Notes under the pieces: generated by a model
Databases searched by the model: none
Seen by the model: the letters and a program-made list of their open reading frames with translations, nothing else
Told to the model about the DNA's origin: nothing
DNA from: JAIOZK01 sp964468645
Lineage (GTDB): Bacteria; Bacteroidota; Bacteroidia; Bacteroidales; JAIOZK01
Direction: 5' to 3'
DNA length: 64,000 nt
NCBI GenBank assembly: GCA_964468645.1
Contig: CAYXUU010000017.1
Span: forward strand, 1 to 64,000
Shown: positions 36,054 to 44,469 of the stretch, one piece after another
How positions within the stretch are numbered: the stretch's first letter is position 1
How the letters are laid out: every line of letters starts with the position of its first letter
Translations under genes and position numbers: made by a program

Positions 36054-36692
36054 ATGAAGCATGTTAGGATCATATTATCATTGGTTATTATTTTATTGAC
36101 TTTCAACTCCTGTGACGTTTTGCAGCAGGCTACCGAATTACATACTTTAACTAAATGCAAATTCAGGCTGAATACTGTTGAAAATATTACCCTTGCCGGT
36201 GTCGATGTCCAGCATAAAAAAAGTTTTTCCGACCTGACCTTTCAGGATGCTGCAAAGCTTACCCAGGCTCTGCTCAGCGGTGATCTCCCTTTATCATTCA
36301 TTTTGAATATAGAAGCAAAGAATCCAAACAATAAGCCTGCTGCCATGAATAAATTTGATTGGATACTGTTTATTGATGATATTGAAATGACCCGGGGAAG
36401 TACAACAAAAAGGATTGAGATACCGGCCAACAATGGAACAGGTATCCTACCTCTTTATTTAGGTTTTGACCTGCTTGATATTTTATCTGGCGAATCAAGG
36501 GATGCAGTGTTAAATTTTGGTTTTAACCTCGCAGGGGCCGGCAATGCTCCAACCCGCATCACTGTAAAAGCTAAGCCAACAATTTATGTTTCCGGACAGT
36601 CCATTGATTATCCTGGATATATTACCATCAATAATGATTTCTCATCTTCCAATGGAACTACTCCAACACAGAGAGGAACAATCAGGTTTTAA
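36054..36692 (+). CDS. LEA14/WHy-like lipoprotein
   Basis: 212 residues. The start carries a lipoprotein signal with lipobox FNSC (Cys20). The rest is a beta-sandwich-like sequence that resembles LEA type 2 (WHy) proteins: FRLNTVENITLAGVDV, then LPLSFILNIEAKNPNNKPAAMNKFDWILFIDDIEMTRG (about 80-118), and a final IPANNGTGILPLYLGF. The N-P-N pattern followed by a polar turn is typical of WHy domains. The role is unknown; it is probably periplasmic, on a membrane. Confidence 0.7.
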   Translation: MKHVRIILSLVIILLTFNSCDVLQQATELHTLTKCKFRLNTVENITLAGVDVQHKKSFSDLTFQDAAKLTQALLSGDLPLSFILNIEAKNPNNKPAAMNKFDWILFIDDIEMTRGSTTKRIEIPANNGTGILPLYLGFDLLDILSGESRDAVLNFGFNLAGAGNAPTRITVKAKPTIYVSGQSIDYPGYITINNDFSSSNGTTPTQRGTIRF

Positions 36693-36778
36693 TTAAAGGT
36701 ACATACCTTAATGGTATTGAAGTAAGAGTATAAGTCGATAACCGACTACCTTAAGATTTATTATGGTCTTCCTCAATT

Positions 36779-38587
36779 CTACCCCAGCAGACCATCTTTC
36801 ATGTAAATCTGCAACTGGGCGTCGTAAAACTTATCAGCATTACCTGCTTTTTCTCTGGTGACATTGAATATTTCGCCTGTCTTGAAGTTGACCTTCATGA
36901 TATCACCATCCTGAATCTCTGTGTCTGATAGCATTTCAGGATTATAAGTTAATATTGGAAATGCGGCATTGATGGCATTTCTTTCATAAATAGCGCCGTA
37001 TGATTCTGCGAGGATAGCAGATACACCCAGGGACTTGAAGCAATCAACAGCCTGCTGACGTGAACTCCCTGCACCAAAGTTTTTCCCCACCATGACGATA
37101 TCACCCGGCTGGGCTTTGAGAGCGAAATCTTCAAAACCTTCCAGGTTGTCAAATGTGTATTGCCCCATCTCCTTAATATCAGTAATGGTAAGATACCTGT
37201 TATGAAAGATCATATCTGTATCAATATCATCCTCTTCGATTTTCCAAACGCGTCCTTCGACGATGTAAGGTTTCTCTTCAGCCGTTGATTTTGATTTCTG
37301 TTCTTTTATGTCAAACAGGCCTTTCTTCTCAAAGGTAGATGCTTTTTCGGGAAGGTCATCGGGGGTTGTAATATATCCTGCAACGGCAGAGGCGGCAACA
37401 ACAGCGGGCGAGGCAAGATATACTGATCCCTTTCCCTGTTTTCCGGAGAAGTTCCTGTTCCCGGTACTGATGGTAATTTCTCCCGGTCCGTTCTGGCCAA
37501 CCTGCCCTGCAGCGCAACCTGCACAACCTGCATTTGAAACCAGGGCTCCGGCCTTTTTAAATGTTTCAATTAGACCTTCGTCAAGTGATTGCTTCCATAC
37601 TTCATCAGTTGAAGGTACAATTTTCAGGACAACCCCTGGAGCCACCTTTTTATCTTTGAGGATACCGGCAGCGATAGTCAAATCCTCAATCCTTCCATTG
37701 GTACAGGAACCTATAAAAGCAGAATCGATTTTTATCCCTTTTACCTGCTCAATATCAATATCATCATGCGGATGACCCGGATTGGCAACCATTGATTTAA
37801 AACCGCTTATGTCAACATCAAATATCCTATCATATTCGGCATCAGTTCCGGCATAAACAGGATCTGACTGAATACCTGTTTTTTCTTCAAGTTCATTAAG
37901 GATTGCTATTGATGGTGGTATCATAATGATGATTGCACCCATCTCTGTTCCCATTGAGGCAACAGTTATGCGTTCATCAAGTGTCAGGGCATCGATGGCT
38001 TCACCATACAATTCAACGGAACATTGTAATAATCTATTAGATCCGAAAATACTGAGCAAATTCAAAACAATATCTTTGGCTGTAACATTTGCAGGTCTTG
38101 TACCATTGAAATTGATCCTGACTGATTTTGGCACTTTAAACCATACCGAACCATTGGCCCATGCCGCTGCTATATCCTGGTCACCCATTCCCTGGCCAAA
38201 AGCACCGATGGCTCCCATAATATTTGCATGTGAATCGGTCGAGACAAAAGTGCCCCCGGGTAATATTAACCCTTTGTCAATAGCCAGATGTGTTCCTATT
38301 CCGGCATTGATATCATAAATTTTGATGTCGTTCTCACGGGCAAATTGCCTGCAATAGTGCTGGTTGGCAGCATACTTCTGGTCTGATCCGCCGGGATTGC
38401 AATCGAAGGTGAAAAATGTCCTGGAAGGATCCTCGACAGTAAGTCCGTTGTCAACGAGATTCTTAACTACGTTGGCTCCTCCAAAATCCCTTGCTACACG
38501 GGCATCAATGAAAACATCAACAATATCACCTGGTTTGGGATGCCTGGTTTTCGAATGATTGGCTATGATTTTCTCTATTATGGTCAT
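36779..38587 (-). CDS. Aconitase-family hydratase, large and small domains fused
   Basis: 602 residues joining a LeuC-like large domain (1-410) and a LeuD-like swivel domain (about 425-602). [4Fe-4S] ligands are Cys295 (IGSCTNGR), Cys355 and Cys358 (NAGCAGCAAG); STDSHANIMGA (116-126) and the swivel GKNFGAGSSRQQA are substrate-binding signatures. The family includes aconitase, homoaconitase and isopropylmalate isomerase. At this length and in a probable unit with an isocitrate/isopropylmalate dehydrogenase, the two could run either citrate to 2-oxoglutarate or leucine synthesis. No leuA or other leucine genes are near, so I lean to a TCA role, not proven. Confidence 0.85.
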   Translation of the reverse strand: MTIIEKIIANHSKTRHPKPGDIVDVFIDARVARDFGGANVVKNLVDNGLTVEDPSRTFFTFDCNPGGSDQKYAANQHYCRQFARENDIKIYDINAGIGTHLAIDKGLILPGGTFVSTDSHANIMGAIGAFGQGMGDQDIAAAWANGSVWFKVPKSVRINFNGTRPANVTAKDIVLNLLSIFGSNRLLQCSVELYGEAIDALTLDERITVASMGTEMGAIIIMIPPSIAILNELEEKTGIQSDPVYAGTDAEYDRIFDVDISGFKSMVANPGHPHDDIDIEQVKGIKIDSAFIGSCTNGRIEDLTIAAGILKDKKVAPGVVLKIVPSTDEVWKQSLDEGLIETFKKAGALVSNAGCAGCAAGQVGQNGPGEITISTGNRNFSGKQGKGSVYLASPAVVAASAVAGYITTPDDLPEKASTFEKKGLFDIKEQKSKSTAEEKPYIVEGRVWKIEEDDIDTDMIFHNRYLTITDIKEMGQYTFDNLEGFEDFALKAQPGDIVMVGKNFGAGSSRQQAVDCFKSLGVSAILAESYGAIYERNAINAAFPILTYNPEMLSDTEIQDGDIMKVNFKTGEIFNVTREKAGNADKFYDAQLQIYMKDGLLG

Positions 38588-38640
38588 AATTGGTTGTTTT
38601 TAGTGAAATGTTTACAAATTGATAGTTGTTACTGGATACT

Positions 38641-38713
38641 GGAAGTTAGAAGTTAGAAGCTGGAAGTTAGAAGTTAGAAGCTGGAAGTTAGAAGTTAGAA
38701 GCTGGAAGTTAGA
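38641..38713. repeat. 21-bp tandem repeat, three and a half copies
   Basis: Units at 38641-38661, 38662-38682 and 38683-38703 are identical, with a partial fourth to 38713; each is made of GAAGTTA and GAAGCTG sub-units. It lies between the HD-domain gene and the aconitase-family gene, within the presumed transcript. A related ACTTGTAAC repeat follows at about 38749-38770. Confidence 0.9.
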
Positions 38714-38778
38714 TGCTCTGGGTATTGATCTTTGAGTATCCATTCAACTTGTAACTTGTAACCTGTAACTCGCCACTC

Positions 38779-39330
38779 CTAAACCTGAAGTCTTTCCTTG
38801 AACGGCAAAAAGGTCATAAAATCAGCATGGTGTACAACATAAGCTTCAGTTGTCCTTTTCACCATATTACCTTCTCCGGCGTGTGTAGCGATGATATGAC
38901 AAACCTCAGGTGGTACGTCACATTCCTCAGCCAGTGATACACCTGAGAAAGGATGCCTGAGGTATTTTCCATATGTACCCTGAGCTGCAGTTCCGTTTTC
39001 ATCCAGAACATATTCCAGAAGCTTACCAACATCAGCCAGGATGGCACCGGAAATTAATACATCCATGTTACATGTCAACTCACCTTTATACATTCCATTA
39101 ATGGTTTCACCTGCCTGTTTTGCAATATGAACAACAGAACGCTTATGGTCCATAAAGGTAACCTTCAGATCAGGGCCACACAATAAGGTGAATGGAATTC
39201 GCCTGAGATCATCAGCCGTTAGTACACTTCGTTCAAGGGCTATCTCCCAGGTTTTTGCTGTTTTCTCCCTGAGATTTGCATCCTGTATCCATTCAAGTTC
39301 GGGCCATAATTTTAAAACTTCATCTTTCAT
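38779..39330 (-). CDS. HD-domain phosphohydrolase-like protein
   Basis: 183 residues. HD-superfamily metal residues appear in order: FMDHKRSVVHIAKQA (His, about 63), ISGAILADVGKLLEY (an AD in place of the usual HD, about 100), HPFSGVSLAEE (His, about 125), IIATHAGEGNM (His, about 147) and VVHHADFM (His/Asp, about 167). The canonical HD doublet is replaced by Ala-Asp, although its Asp is kept. The family hydrolyses phosphate esters, often of nucleotides or cyclic dinucleotides. The gene starts 6 bp after the lipoprotein stop, so they are translated from one mRNA. Its presence between two central-carbon enzymes suggests a linked, perhaps regulatory, role. Confidence 0.78.
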   Translation of the reverse strand: MKDEVLKLWPELEWIQDANLREKTAKTWEIALERSVLTADDLRRIPFTLLCGPDLKVTFMDHKRSVVHIAKQAGETINGMYKGELTCNMDVLISGAILADVGKLLEYVLDENGTAAQGTYGKYLRHPFSGVSLAEECDVPPEVCHIIATHAGEGNMVKRTTEAYVVHHADFMTFLPFKERLQV

Positions 39331-39336
39331 AACTTA

Positions 39337-39969
39337 TTACTTTTTTAAAATAATTGTACATTTTCTTAATTCCTGACCGACTTCAAATAAACCGGCGAAA
39401 TCACCTTTTCTATTTAATGATTTGCCATCTTCAGATTTTATAAATTCAATCTCCTCGCATTTGACCTTTTTGATTTTACGGTCGAATGAATAGGTGAAAT
39501 CAAACTGCATCATATGCATCATTGATTGTGCCTCTGAATCCAGTGAGTCTAGCTCCGGGGCCCCAAGTTCCATAATTAGTTTCCTGCCTTTTCCATGGTA
39601 TGTCTGCGGAACATCCCCTGTAGGATTATCTTTATTGAGTTCCTTGTTTTTAAAGGTTTCCGTAAGGGCATCGGTATCCTCGAAATCAAATGATATCTTC
39701 ATATATCCATCAGCTATGTTCATTTCATACCCGAAATTACTGATCCCATCAATGTTTTCAAATGTGGTTTTCAGATCTTTCAACCCATCCATCATTCCAG
39801 TACTTTCGAGAGATTCCAGTGAATCGGATCCTATCATTGCTGTCACCGCACTGAAATCTATGGCATAAGAAGCCATTCCGGAAAAATCCTTGTTGAAATG
39901 GATGTTTTGTTTAACGGTACATGAAGCAAGTCCGATTATCAGACTGAGTATGTAAATGATTTTTCTCAT
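39337..39969 (-). CDS. Hypothetical lipoprotein
   Basis: 210 residues from the ATG at 39969. That start gives a clean lipoprotein signal (MRKIIYILSLIIGLASC, Cys17); the ATG 24 bases further upstream would add eight polar residues before it. The mature part begins with VKQNIHFNKDFSGMASYAIDFS, which resembles DUF-type Bacteroidota lipoproteins with beta-rich folds, but I do not recognise the family. It sits between the dehydrogenase and HD-domain genes. Confidence 0.7.
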   Translation of the reverse strand: MRKIIYILSLIIGLASCTVKQNIHFNKDFSGMASYAIDFSAVTAMIGSDSLESLESTGMMDGLKDLKTTFENIDGISNFGYEMNIADGYMKISFDFEDTDALTETFKNKELNKDNPTGDVPQTYHGKGRKLIMELGAPELDSLDSEAQSMMHMMQFDFTYSFDRKIKKVKCEEIEFIKSEDGKSLNRKGDFAGLFEVGQELRKCTIILKK

Positions 39970-40070
39970 GGTTATTCTTTTATAAGTGTTCAATTGTCCA
40001 TTGCTTTATCAATGATCAAATTAACATTGTCATTCGTTTACCCTCAACTCTCAACCTTCAACAGTCAATC

Positions 40071-41267
40071 CTATAGTTTTACAATAATCGCATTTGTCAT
40101 TTCCATCGTCGAGGCCGCTCCATTATCAACTACATCTGCACGTCCGGTCATCTTCATCATGTCATAGGTGCGTACTTTTCCTTCAGCAATTACCTCGGCC
40201 ACAGCTTTGCGTATTCTCCCGGCAATTTCCTGCTCATCAATAAAGTCAAGCATCATACAAGCTGAAGCGATCATAGCAATAGGATTGACTATGGAAGTTG
40301 GGTAATTTTCATATTTAGGTGCTGAACCATGTGTTGGCTCAAATACACCGATACCTGAATCAGGATTAAACTGAGCACTGCAGGCGAATCCTAAACCGCC
40401 GATAAGGCCTGCAAAACCATCTGAAACAATATCACCAAACATGTTTCCTGCTACAATAACACCGTAGTCTTCAGGATTTTTTGTGAGCCACATCATCTGT
40501 GCATCGATATTGGTATTCCAGAGTTCAATATTCGGGTATTCTTTCTGCTGGATTTCTTTAGCCCTCTTATACATCATACCTGATGTTTCGCGAATTACAT
40601 TTGGTTTTTCACAAACAGTAACAGCCTTGTATCCATATTTTTTGGCATGTTCAAAAGCAGCCCTGATTATTCTCTCAGTATATTTCTTTGTAAAAATTCT
40701 GGTTGAAACTGATAAGTCTTCTACGGGACACCATTCAAAATTCTTTTTAAATTTTGGATGTGTCATCAGGGCATCATATACCTGTTTTGGCGGATTTGAC
40801 CATTCAACACCACCATACAAACCTTCGGTGTTCTGTCTGAAAATAACAACGTCAACTTCTGGTTCTTCGATGGTATTACCGGCACCTCTTCTGATAAAAT
40901 TGAGGGGATTGCCAGTATAGGTTTTGCAGGGACGCATACAGATATCCAGGCCGAAATGCTGACGCAGGCCAACAATTGGACTTGAATAAACCAGTCCTTT
41001 ATCGCGTAGGCCAGGATCTAATTCTTCTGCTGCTGCATCTTTGGGTTTGGAGGTGATTGCGCCAAACAGGCCAATTTTATGTTCTTCAATAAGTTTTAAC
41101 GTTCTTTCTGGAAGAGGATTCCCTTCATTACACCAGAATTCCCAACCAATGTCCCCGTGCACATATTCTGCCTCAAATCCTGCTGCATCAAGTACTCTGA
41201 TTGCTTCTTCCAATACGGTTTTTCCAATACCATCGCCCGGTAATGATACTATTGTTCTTTTTGCCAT
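40071..41267 (-). CDS. Isocitrate/isopropylmalate dehydrogenase family protein
   Basis: 398 residues of the beta-decarboxylating dehydrogenase family, which binds NAD(P) and a 2-hydroxy dicarboxylate with Mg. Signatures: LPGDGIGKTVLEEA (9-22), ICMRPCKTYTGNPLNFIRR (substrate Arg), FRQNTEGLYGGVEW, CEKPNVIRETSGM (Lys), and the metal-binding Asp segment GNMFGDIVSDGFAGLIGGLG. The adenosine-binding loop is FEPTHGSAPKYENYPTSIVNP; His-Gly-Ser-Ala-Pro-Lys-Tyr is seen in NADP-type or mixed isocitrate enzymes. It is most like isocitrate (or tartrate/malate) dehydrogenases of Bacteroidota rather than LeuB, but the substrate remains open. A clear promoter precedes it and the aconitase-family gene lies downstream. 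Confidence 0.85.
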   Translation of the reverse strand: MAKRTIVSLPGDGIGKTVLEEAIRVLDAAGFEAEYVHGDIGWEFWCNEGNPLPERTLKLIEEHKIGLFGAITSKPKDAAAEELDPGLRDKGLVYSSPIVGLRQHFGLDICMRPCKTYTGNPLNFIRRGAGNTIEEPEVDVVIFRQNTEGLYGGVEWSNPPKQVYDALMTHPKFKKNFEWCPVEDLSVSTRIFTKKYTERIIRAAFEHAKKYGYKAVTVCEKPNVIRETSGMMYKRAKEIQQKEYPNIELWNTNIDAQMMWLTKNPEDYGVIVAGNMFGDIVSDGFAGLIGGLGFACSAQFNPDSGIGVFEPTHGSAPKYENYPTSIVNPIAMIASACMMLDFIDEQEIAGRIRKAVAEVIAEGKVRTYDMMKMTGRADVVDNGAASTMEMTNAIIVKL

Positions 41268-41608
41268 AGCTAATTGTATTTTACTTAAGGGTTTATAATG
41301 TTAATTTAATAAGGAAAGCAAAGATAATATTCGCGTCATATTCTGCAATGATTTCTTTGAATTTTTATTGATTCTAAGATAGTTTATGGTTGAGGGTTTC
41401 TGATTTAAGTTCATGGTTGGCTATTATTAGTGGCATTTCTCTAACTAACCGCTAAGCGCATTGAAGGCGCTTAGCGGTTTGTCAACCACTCAACCCTCAA
41501 CTTTCTACTCTCAACCCTAAACTCTAAACCATCAACCATATTTACTATTTTTTCCGATCTTTGCCGCTTAGAGTATTTGATAGTTAATTTTTGTAAAATT
41601 ACACTGCC
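41268..41608. other. Divergent intergenic region with long hairpin and CAACC repeats
   Basis: It holds the promoter of the dehydrogenase, a perfect 13-bp stem AACCGCTAAGCGC/GCGCTTAGCGGTT (41447-41459 and 41467-41479, 7-nt loop, no T tract), and CAACCCTCAAC/CTAAACC quasi-repeats on both sides of it (about 41390-41405 and 41480-41540). The GCTTAGCG core recurs at 44303-44314. Nothing coding was seen. Confidence 0.6.
41319..41348 (-). promoter_or_regulatory. Bacteroidota-type promoter for the dehydrogenase unit
   Basis: On the minus strand TATCTTTG (plus 41319-41326) matches the -7 consensus TAnnTTTG, and TTG (plus 41346-41348) lies 19 bp upstream as the -33 element. The start codon is 51 bp downstream. 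Confidence 0.65.
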
Positions 41609-43078
41609 TTGAAAGAGCATTTGGAACACCATTTATTTCATCTTGTATCTGAGGTTGCTGATAAAATGCAACTCAGGGTATATGTTATTGGGGGATATGT
41701 CAGGGATCTGCTCCTCCAAAGATCCTCAAAGGACGTTGATTTTGTTGTGATTGGAAGTGGAATAAAACTTGCCGAAGGTGTTGCTGTGAATGCCGGAACT
41801 GCTTCACCAAAGGTTTTTGAGAATTTTGGTACTGCAATGCTTATGTTGAACGATTGGCAGCTTGAATTCGTTGGTGCCCGTAAAGAATCCTACCGAAGAC
41901 ATTCACGCAAACCTATCGTTGAAGATGGGACCCTTGAAGATGATCAGCATCGAAGGGATTTTACGATTAATGCCATGGCGATAGGATTGAATAAGGAGAA
42001 TTTTGGTGAATTACTCGATCCATTCAACGGGATGAATGATTTGAAGGAAAGGATAATTCGCACACCATTGGATCCTGATGTTACCTTCTCAGATGATCCA
42101 TTGCGTATGATGCGGGCAATCCGGTTTGCCACCGAACTTGATTTCAATATTTTTAACGGTACCTACAACGCTATTAAGAAGAATGCAGAAAGAATAGGAA
42201 TTGTGTCCAAAGAACGGATTGTCGAAGAACTAAACAGAATGATAGCTGCCGACAAACCATCCATCGGATTTAAACTTTTATTAAATACAGGGCTTCTTAA
42301 ATTTATTTTGCCGGAGATGGTGGCACTGCGTGGAACTGAATATATTGATGGCAGGGGGCATAAAGATAATTTCTGGCACACACTGGAAGTACTTGATAAT
42401 GTTGCCCTGAAAAGTGAAAATTTATGGTTGCGCTGGGGAGTGTTGTTGCATGATATAGCAAAACCTGAAACCAAACGATACGATAAAGAAAGCGGCTGGA
42501 CCTTTCATGCCCATGAATTTGTTGGGGCAAAAATGGTACCGCGAATTTTCAGAAGGCTGAAATTACCCCTGAATGAAAAAATGAAATTTGTCCAGAAACT
42601 AGTCCTTTTGCACCTCAGGCCTATTGCACTTACAGAGGAAACCGTTACCGATTCTGCAATAAGAAGATTGTTGTTTGAAGCCGGTGAAGACCTTGAGGAC
42701 CTGATGATACTTTGTGAAGCTGATATTACATCAAAGAACCCTGCAAAAGTGAAGAAGTATCTTAAGAATTTCAGAATGGTCAGGAAGAAACTCAAAGAAG
42801 TTGAGGCCAAAGACAGGATCAGAAACTGGCAACCGCCAATATCCGGTGAGATTATTATGCATGCTTTTGATCTTATACCGGGCAGGACTGTGGGTGATAT
42901 TAAAAATGCAATCCGGGAAGCCATCCTTGATGGAATAATCGGAAATGATTTCGATGAAGCCTTTGACCTGATGATTAATGAAGGTGAAAAAGCCGGACTG
43001 AAACTGATTCATAACAGGGATGAATTTCTTGAAGAGAAGAACAATTGGTCAAAATGCAGGGATGATTATACTGGATAG
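41609..43078 (+). CDS. cca: CCA-adding tRNA nucleotidyltransferase with HD domain
   Basis: 489 residues. It adds or repairs the 3' CCA end of tRNAs; both tRNAs in this window lack an encoded CCA. The nucleotidyltransferase head has VIGGYVRDLL (26-35), the metal Asp pair in KDVDFVVIG, RRDFTINAMAIGL and DPLRMMRAIRFATELDF. An HD domain follows (about 250-350: GRGHKDNFWHTLEVLDNV, LLHDIAKPETKRY), giving the bacterial class II CCA enzyme a phosphohydrolase activity. The start is TTG at 41609; the first internal ATG is too far inside the conserved domain. Confidence 0.94.
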   Translation: MKEHLEHHLFHLVSEVADKMQLRVYVIGGYVRDLLLQRSSKDVDFVVIGSGIKLAEGVAVNAGTASPKVFENFGTAMLMLNDWQLEFVGARKESYRRHSRKPIVEDGTLEDDQHRRDFTINAMAIGLNKENFGELLDPFNGMNDLKERIIRTPLDPDVTFSDDPLRMMRAIRFATELDFNIFNGTYNAIKKNAERIGIVSKERIVEELNRMIAADKPSIGFKLLLNTGLLKFILPEMVALRGTEYIDGRGHKDNFWHTLEVLDNVALKSENLWLRWGVLLHDIAKPETKRYDKESGWTFHAHEFVGAKMVPRIFRRLKLPLNEKMKFVQKLVLLHLRPIALTEETVTDSAIRRLLFEAGEDLEDLMILCEADITSKNPAKVKKYLKNFRMVRKKLKEVEAKDRIRNWQPPISGEIIMHAFDLIPGRTVGDIKNAIREAILDGIIGNDFDEAFDLMINEGEKAGLKLIHNRDEFLEEKNNWSKCRDDYTG

Positions 43079-43384
43079 GATTTACGATTGACGGTTGACG
43101 ACTGATGATTGATGATTGATGATTGATGATTTGACTACTTAAACAATGTATTACTATTGTATTACCATCGAATGACAACTGCATTACCATCGAATGACAA
43201 CNNNNNNNNNNNNNNNNNNNNNNNNNNNNNNNNNNNNNNNNNNNNNNNNNNNNNNNNNNNNNNNNNNNNNNNNNNNNNNNNNNNNNNNNNNNNNNNNNNN
43301 NTGTATTACTATTGTATTACCATCGAATGACAACTGCATTACCATCGAATGACAACAGTATTACAACTATATTATCAATAACTC
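43079..43384. repeat. Scaffold gap flanked by identical 55-bp copies of a 22-bp repeat
   Basis: A run of 100 N (43202-43301) is bordered by identical 55-bp copies at 43147-43201 and 43302-43356. Each contains two 22-bp units built on CATTACCATCGAATGACAAC that differ at one base. The upstream part (43085-43130) is a GATTGATGAT quasi-repeat. The true number of units is unknown, and the gap length of exactly 100 is an assembly placeholder. Confidence 0.9.
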
Positions 43385-44290
43385 ATGATCAAAACTCTCA
43401 TCATCCTACTCGGCCCCACAGCAATAGGTAAAACAAAACTTGCAATTGACCTGGCCGGAGAGTTTGAAACAGAGATCATTTCATCTGATTCCCGTCAGTT
43501 TTATAAGGAGATGTATATAGGAACAGCCAGGCCTGGTAAGAATGAGCGTAAAGGTATTATTCATCATCTGGTAGGGCATCTCTCGGTAGCGGATTATTAT
43601 AACGTATCAATGTTTGAGCAGGCAGTACTTGAATTACTTGATGGGATATTTGCAGGATCTGACTATGCAATCATGACAGGTGGAAGCGGGATGTATATTG
43701 ATGTGGTTAGTCAAGGCATCGATGCATTTCCGGATGTGGATAACAAACTCCGGCAACAATTAATAATCGATTATGAAACTTATGGACTCCAATATATTCA
43801 GGATAAACTGCTTGAGCTTGATGCGGAATATTATAAGGATGTTGACCGTGCTAATCCAAAACGGATATTAAGGGCAATTGAGATATGCCTGACTACAGGG
43901 AGAAAATATTCTGAATTGCGTTTGAATAAATCTGTTCCCCGTAACTTCAGGATAATTAAAATCGGACTGAACATTGATAGAAAGGTACTGTTTGAAAGAA
44001 TTAACTGCCGTGTTGATGAGATGATACAGGCTGGATTGGTTGATGAAGCCCGGTCGCTTATAAAGTACAGAAACCTTAACGCCCTGAATACGGTTGGATA
44101 TAAAGAGATTTTTGAATATTTTGACGGGAATGTCACACTCGATAAGGCCATTGAAAATATTAAAACCAATACCCGAAGATATGCAAAACGGCAGTTGACC
44201 TGGTTTAAAAGGGATAAGGAGATTCAGTGGTTTGAACCTGATAGTTTCGATAAAATTGTTTCCTGTATCCGGAGAAAATTGGATAGTTAA
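43385..44290 (+). CDS. miaA: tRNA dimethylallyltransferase
   Basis: 301 residues, the standard MiaA length. It transfers the isopentenyl group from DMAPP to A37 of tRNAs that read U-starting codons. Signatures: P-loop GPTAIGKT (10-17), EIISSDSRQFYKEMYIGTARP, HHLVGHLSV, MTGGSGMYIDVVSQGID, NPKRILRAIEICLTTGR and NTRRYAKRQLTWFKRD at the end (tRNA binding). It follows the repeat gap; two tRNA-processing genes (cca and miaA) are thus neighbours. Confidence 0.96.
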   Translation: MIKTLIILLGPTAIGKTKLAIDLAGEFETEIISSDSRQFYKEMYIGTARPGKNERKGIIHHLVGHLSVADYYNVSMFEQAVLELLDGIFAGSDYAIMTGGSGMYIDVVSQGIDAFPDVDNKLRQQLIIDYETYGLQYIQDKLLELDAEYYKDVDRANPKRILRAIEICLTTGRKYSELRLNKSVPRNFRIIKIGLNIDRKVLFERINCRVDEMIQAGLVDEARSLIKYRNLNALNTVGYKEIFEYFDGNVTLDKAIENIKTNTRRYAKRQLTWFKRDKEIQWFEPDSFDKIVSCIRRKLDS

Positions 44291-44404
44291 GCCGGTGACC
44301 ATACGCTTAGCGCTTTCAACCTTCAACCTTCAACCCTCAACCCTCAACTCTTCAACCTTTCAACCTATCAACCAGGAAATAACATCAACCTGACTTTCTT
44401 TTTA

Positions 44405-44412
44405 TATTTTTG
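44405..44412 (+). promoter_or_regulatory. Putative -7 element for cyanophycinase
   Basis: TATTTTTG fits TAnnTTTG and lies 57 bp before the chosen ATG of the cyanophycinase gene. No TTG is found at 19-21 bp upstream, so the call rests on the -7 box alone. Confidence 0.35.
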
Positions 44413-44469
44413 CAGCTTTTTGAATTAAGAGTTTCTTAGAATTGATAATGATTGAGTTCAGGAGAGCAT

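Noticed and set aside
36779..41267. Naming the pair leuB and leuCD
   Set aside because: Sequence alone does not separate leucine synthesis from TCA or homoaconitase roles, and no leuA lies nearby.
44452..44469. TTG start for cyanophycinase
   Set aside because: The ATG at 44470 has a Shine-Dalgarno sequence at proper spacing and fits the family N-terminus better.
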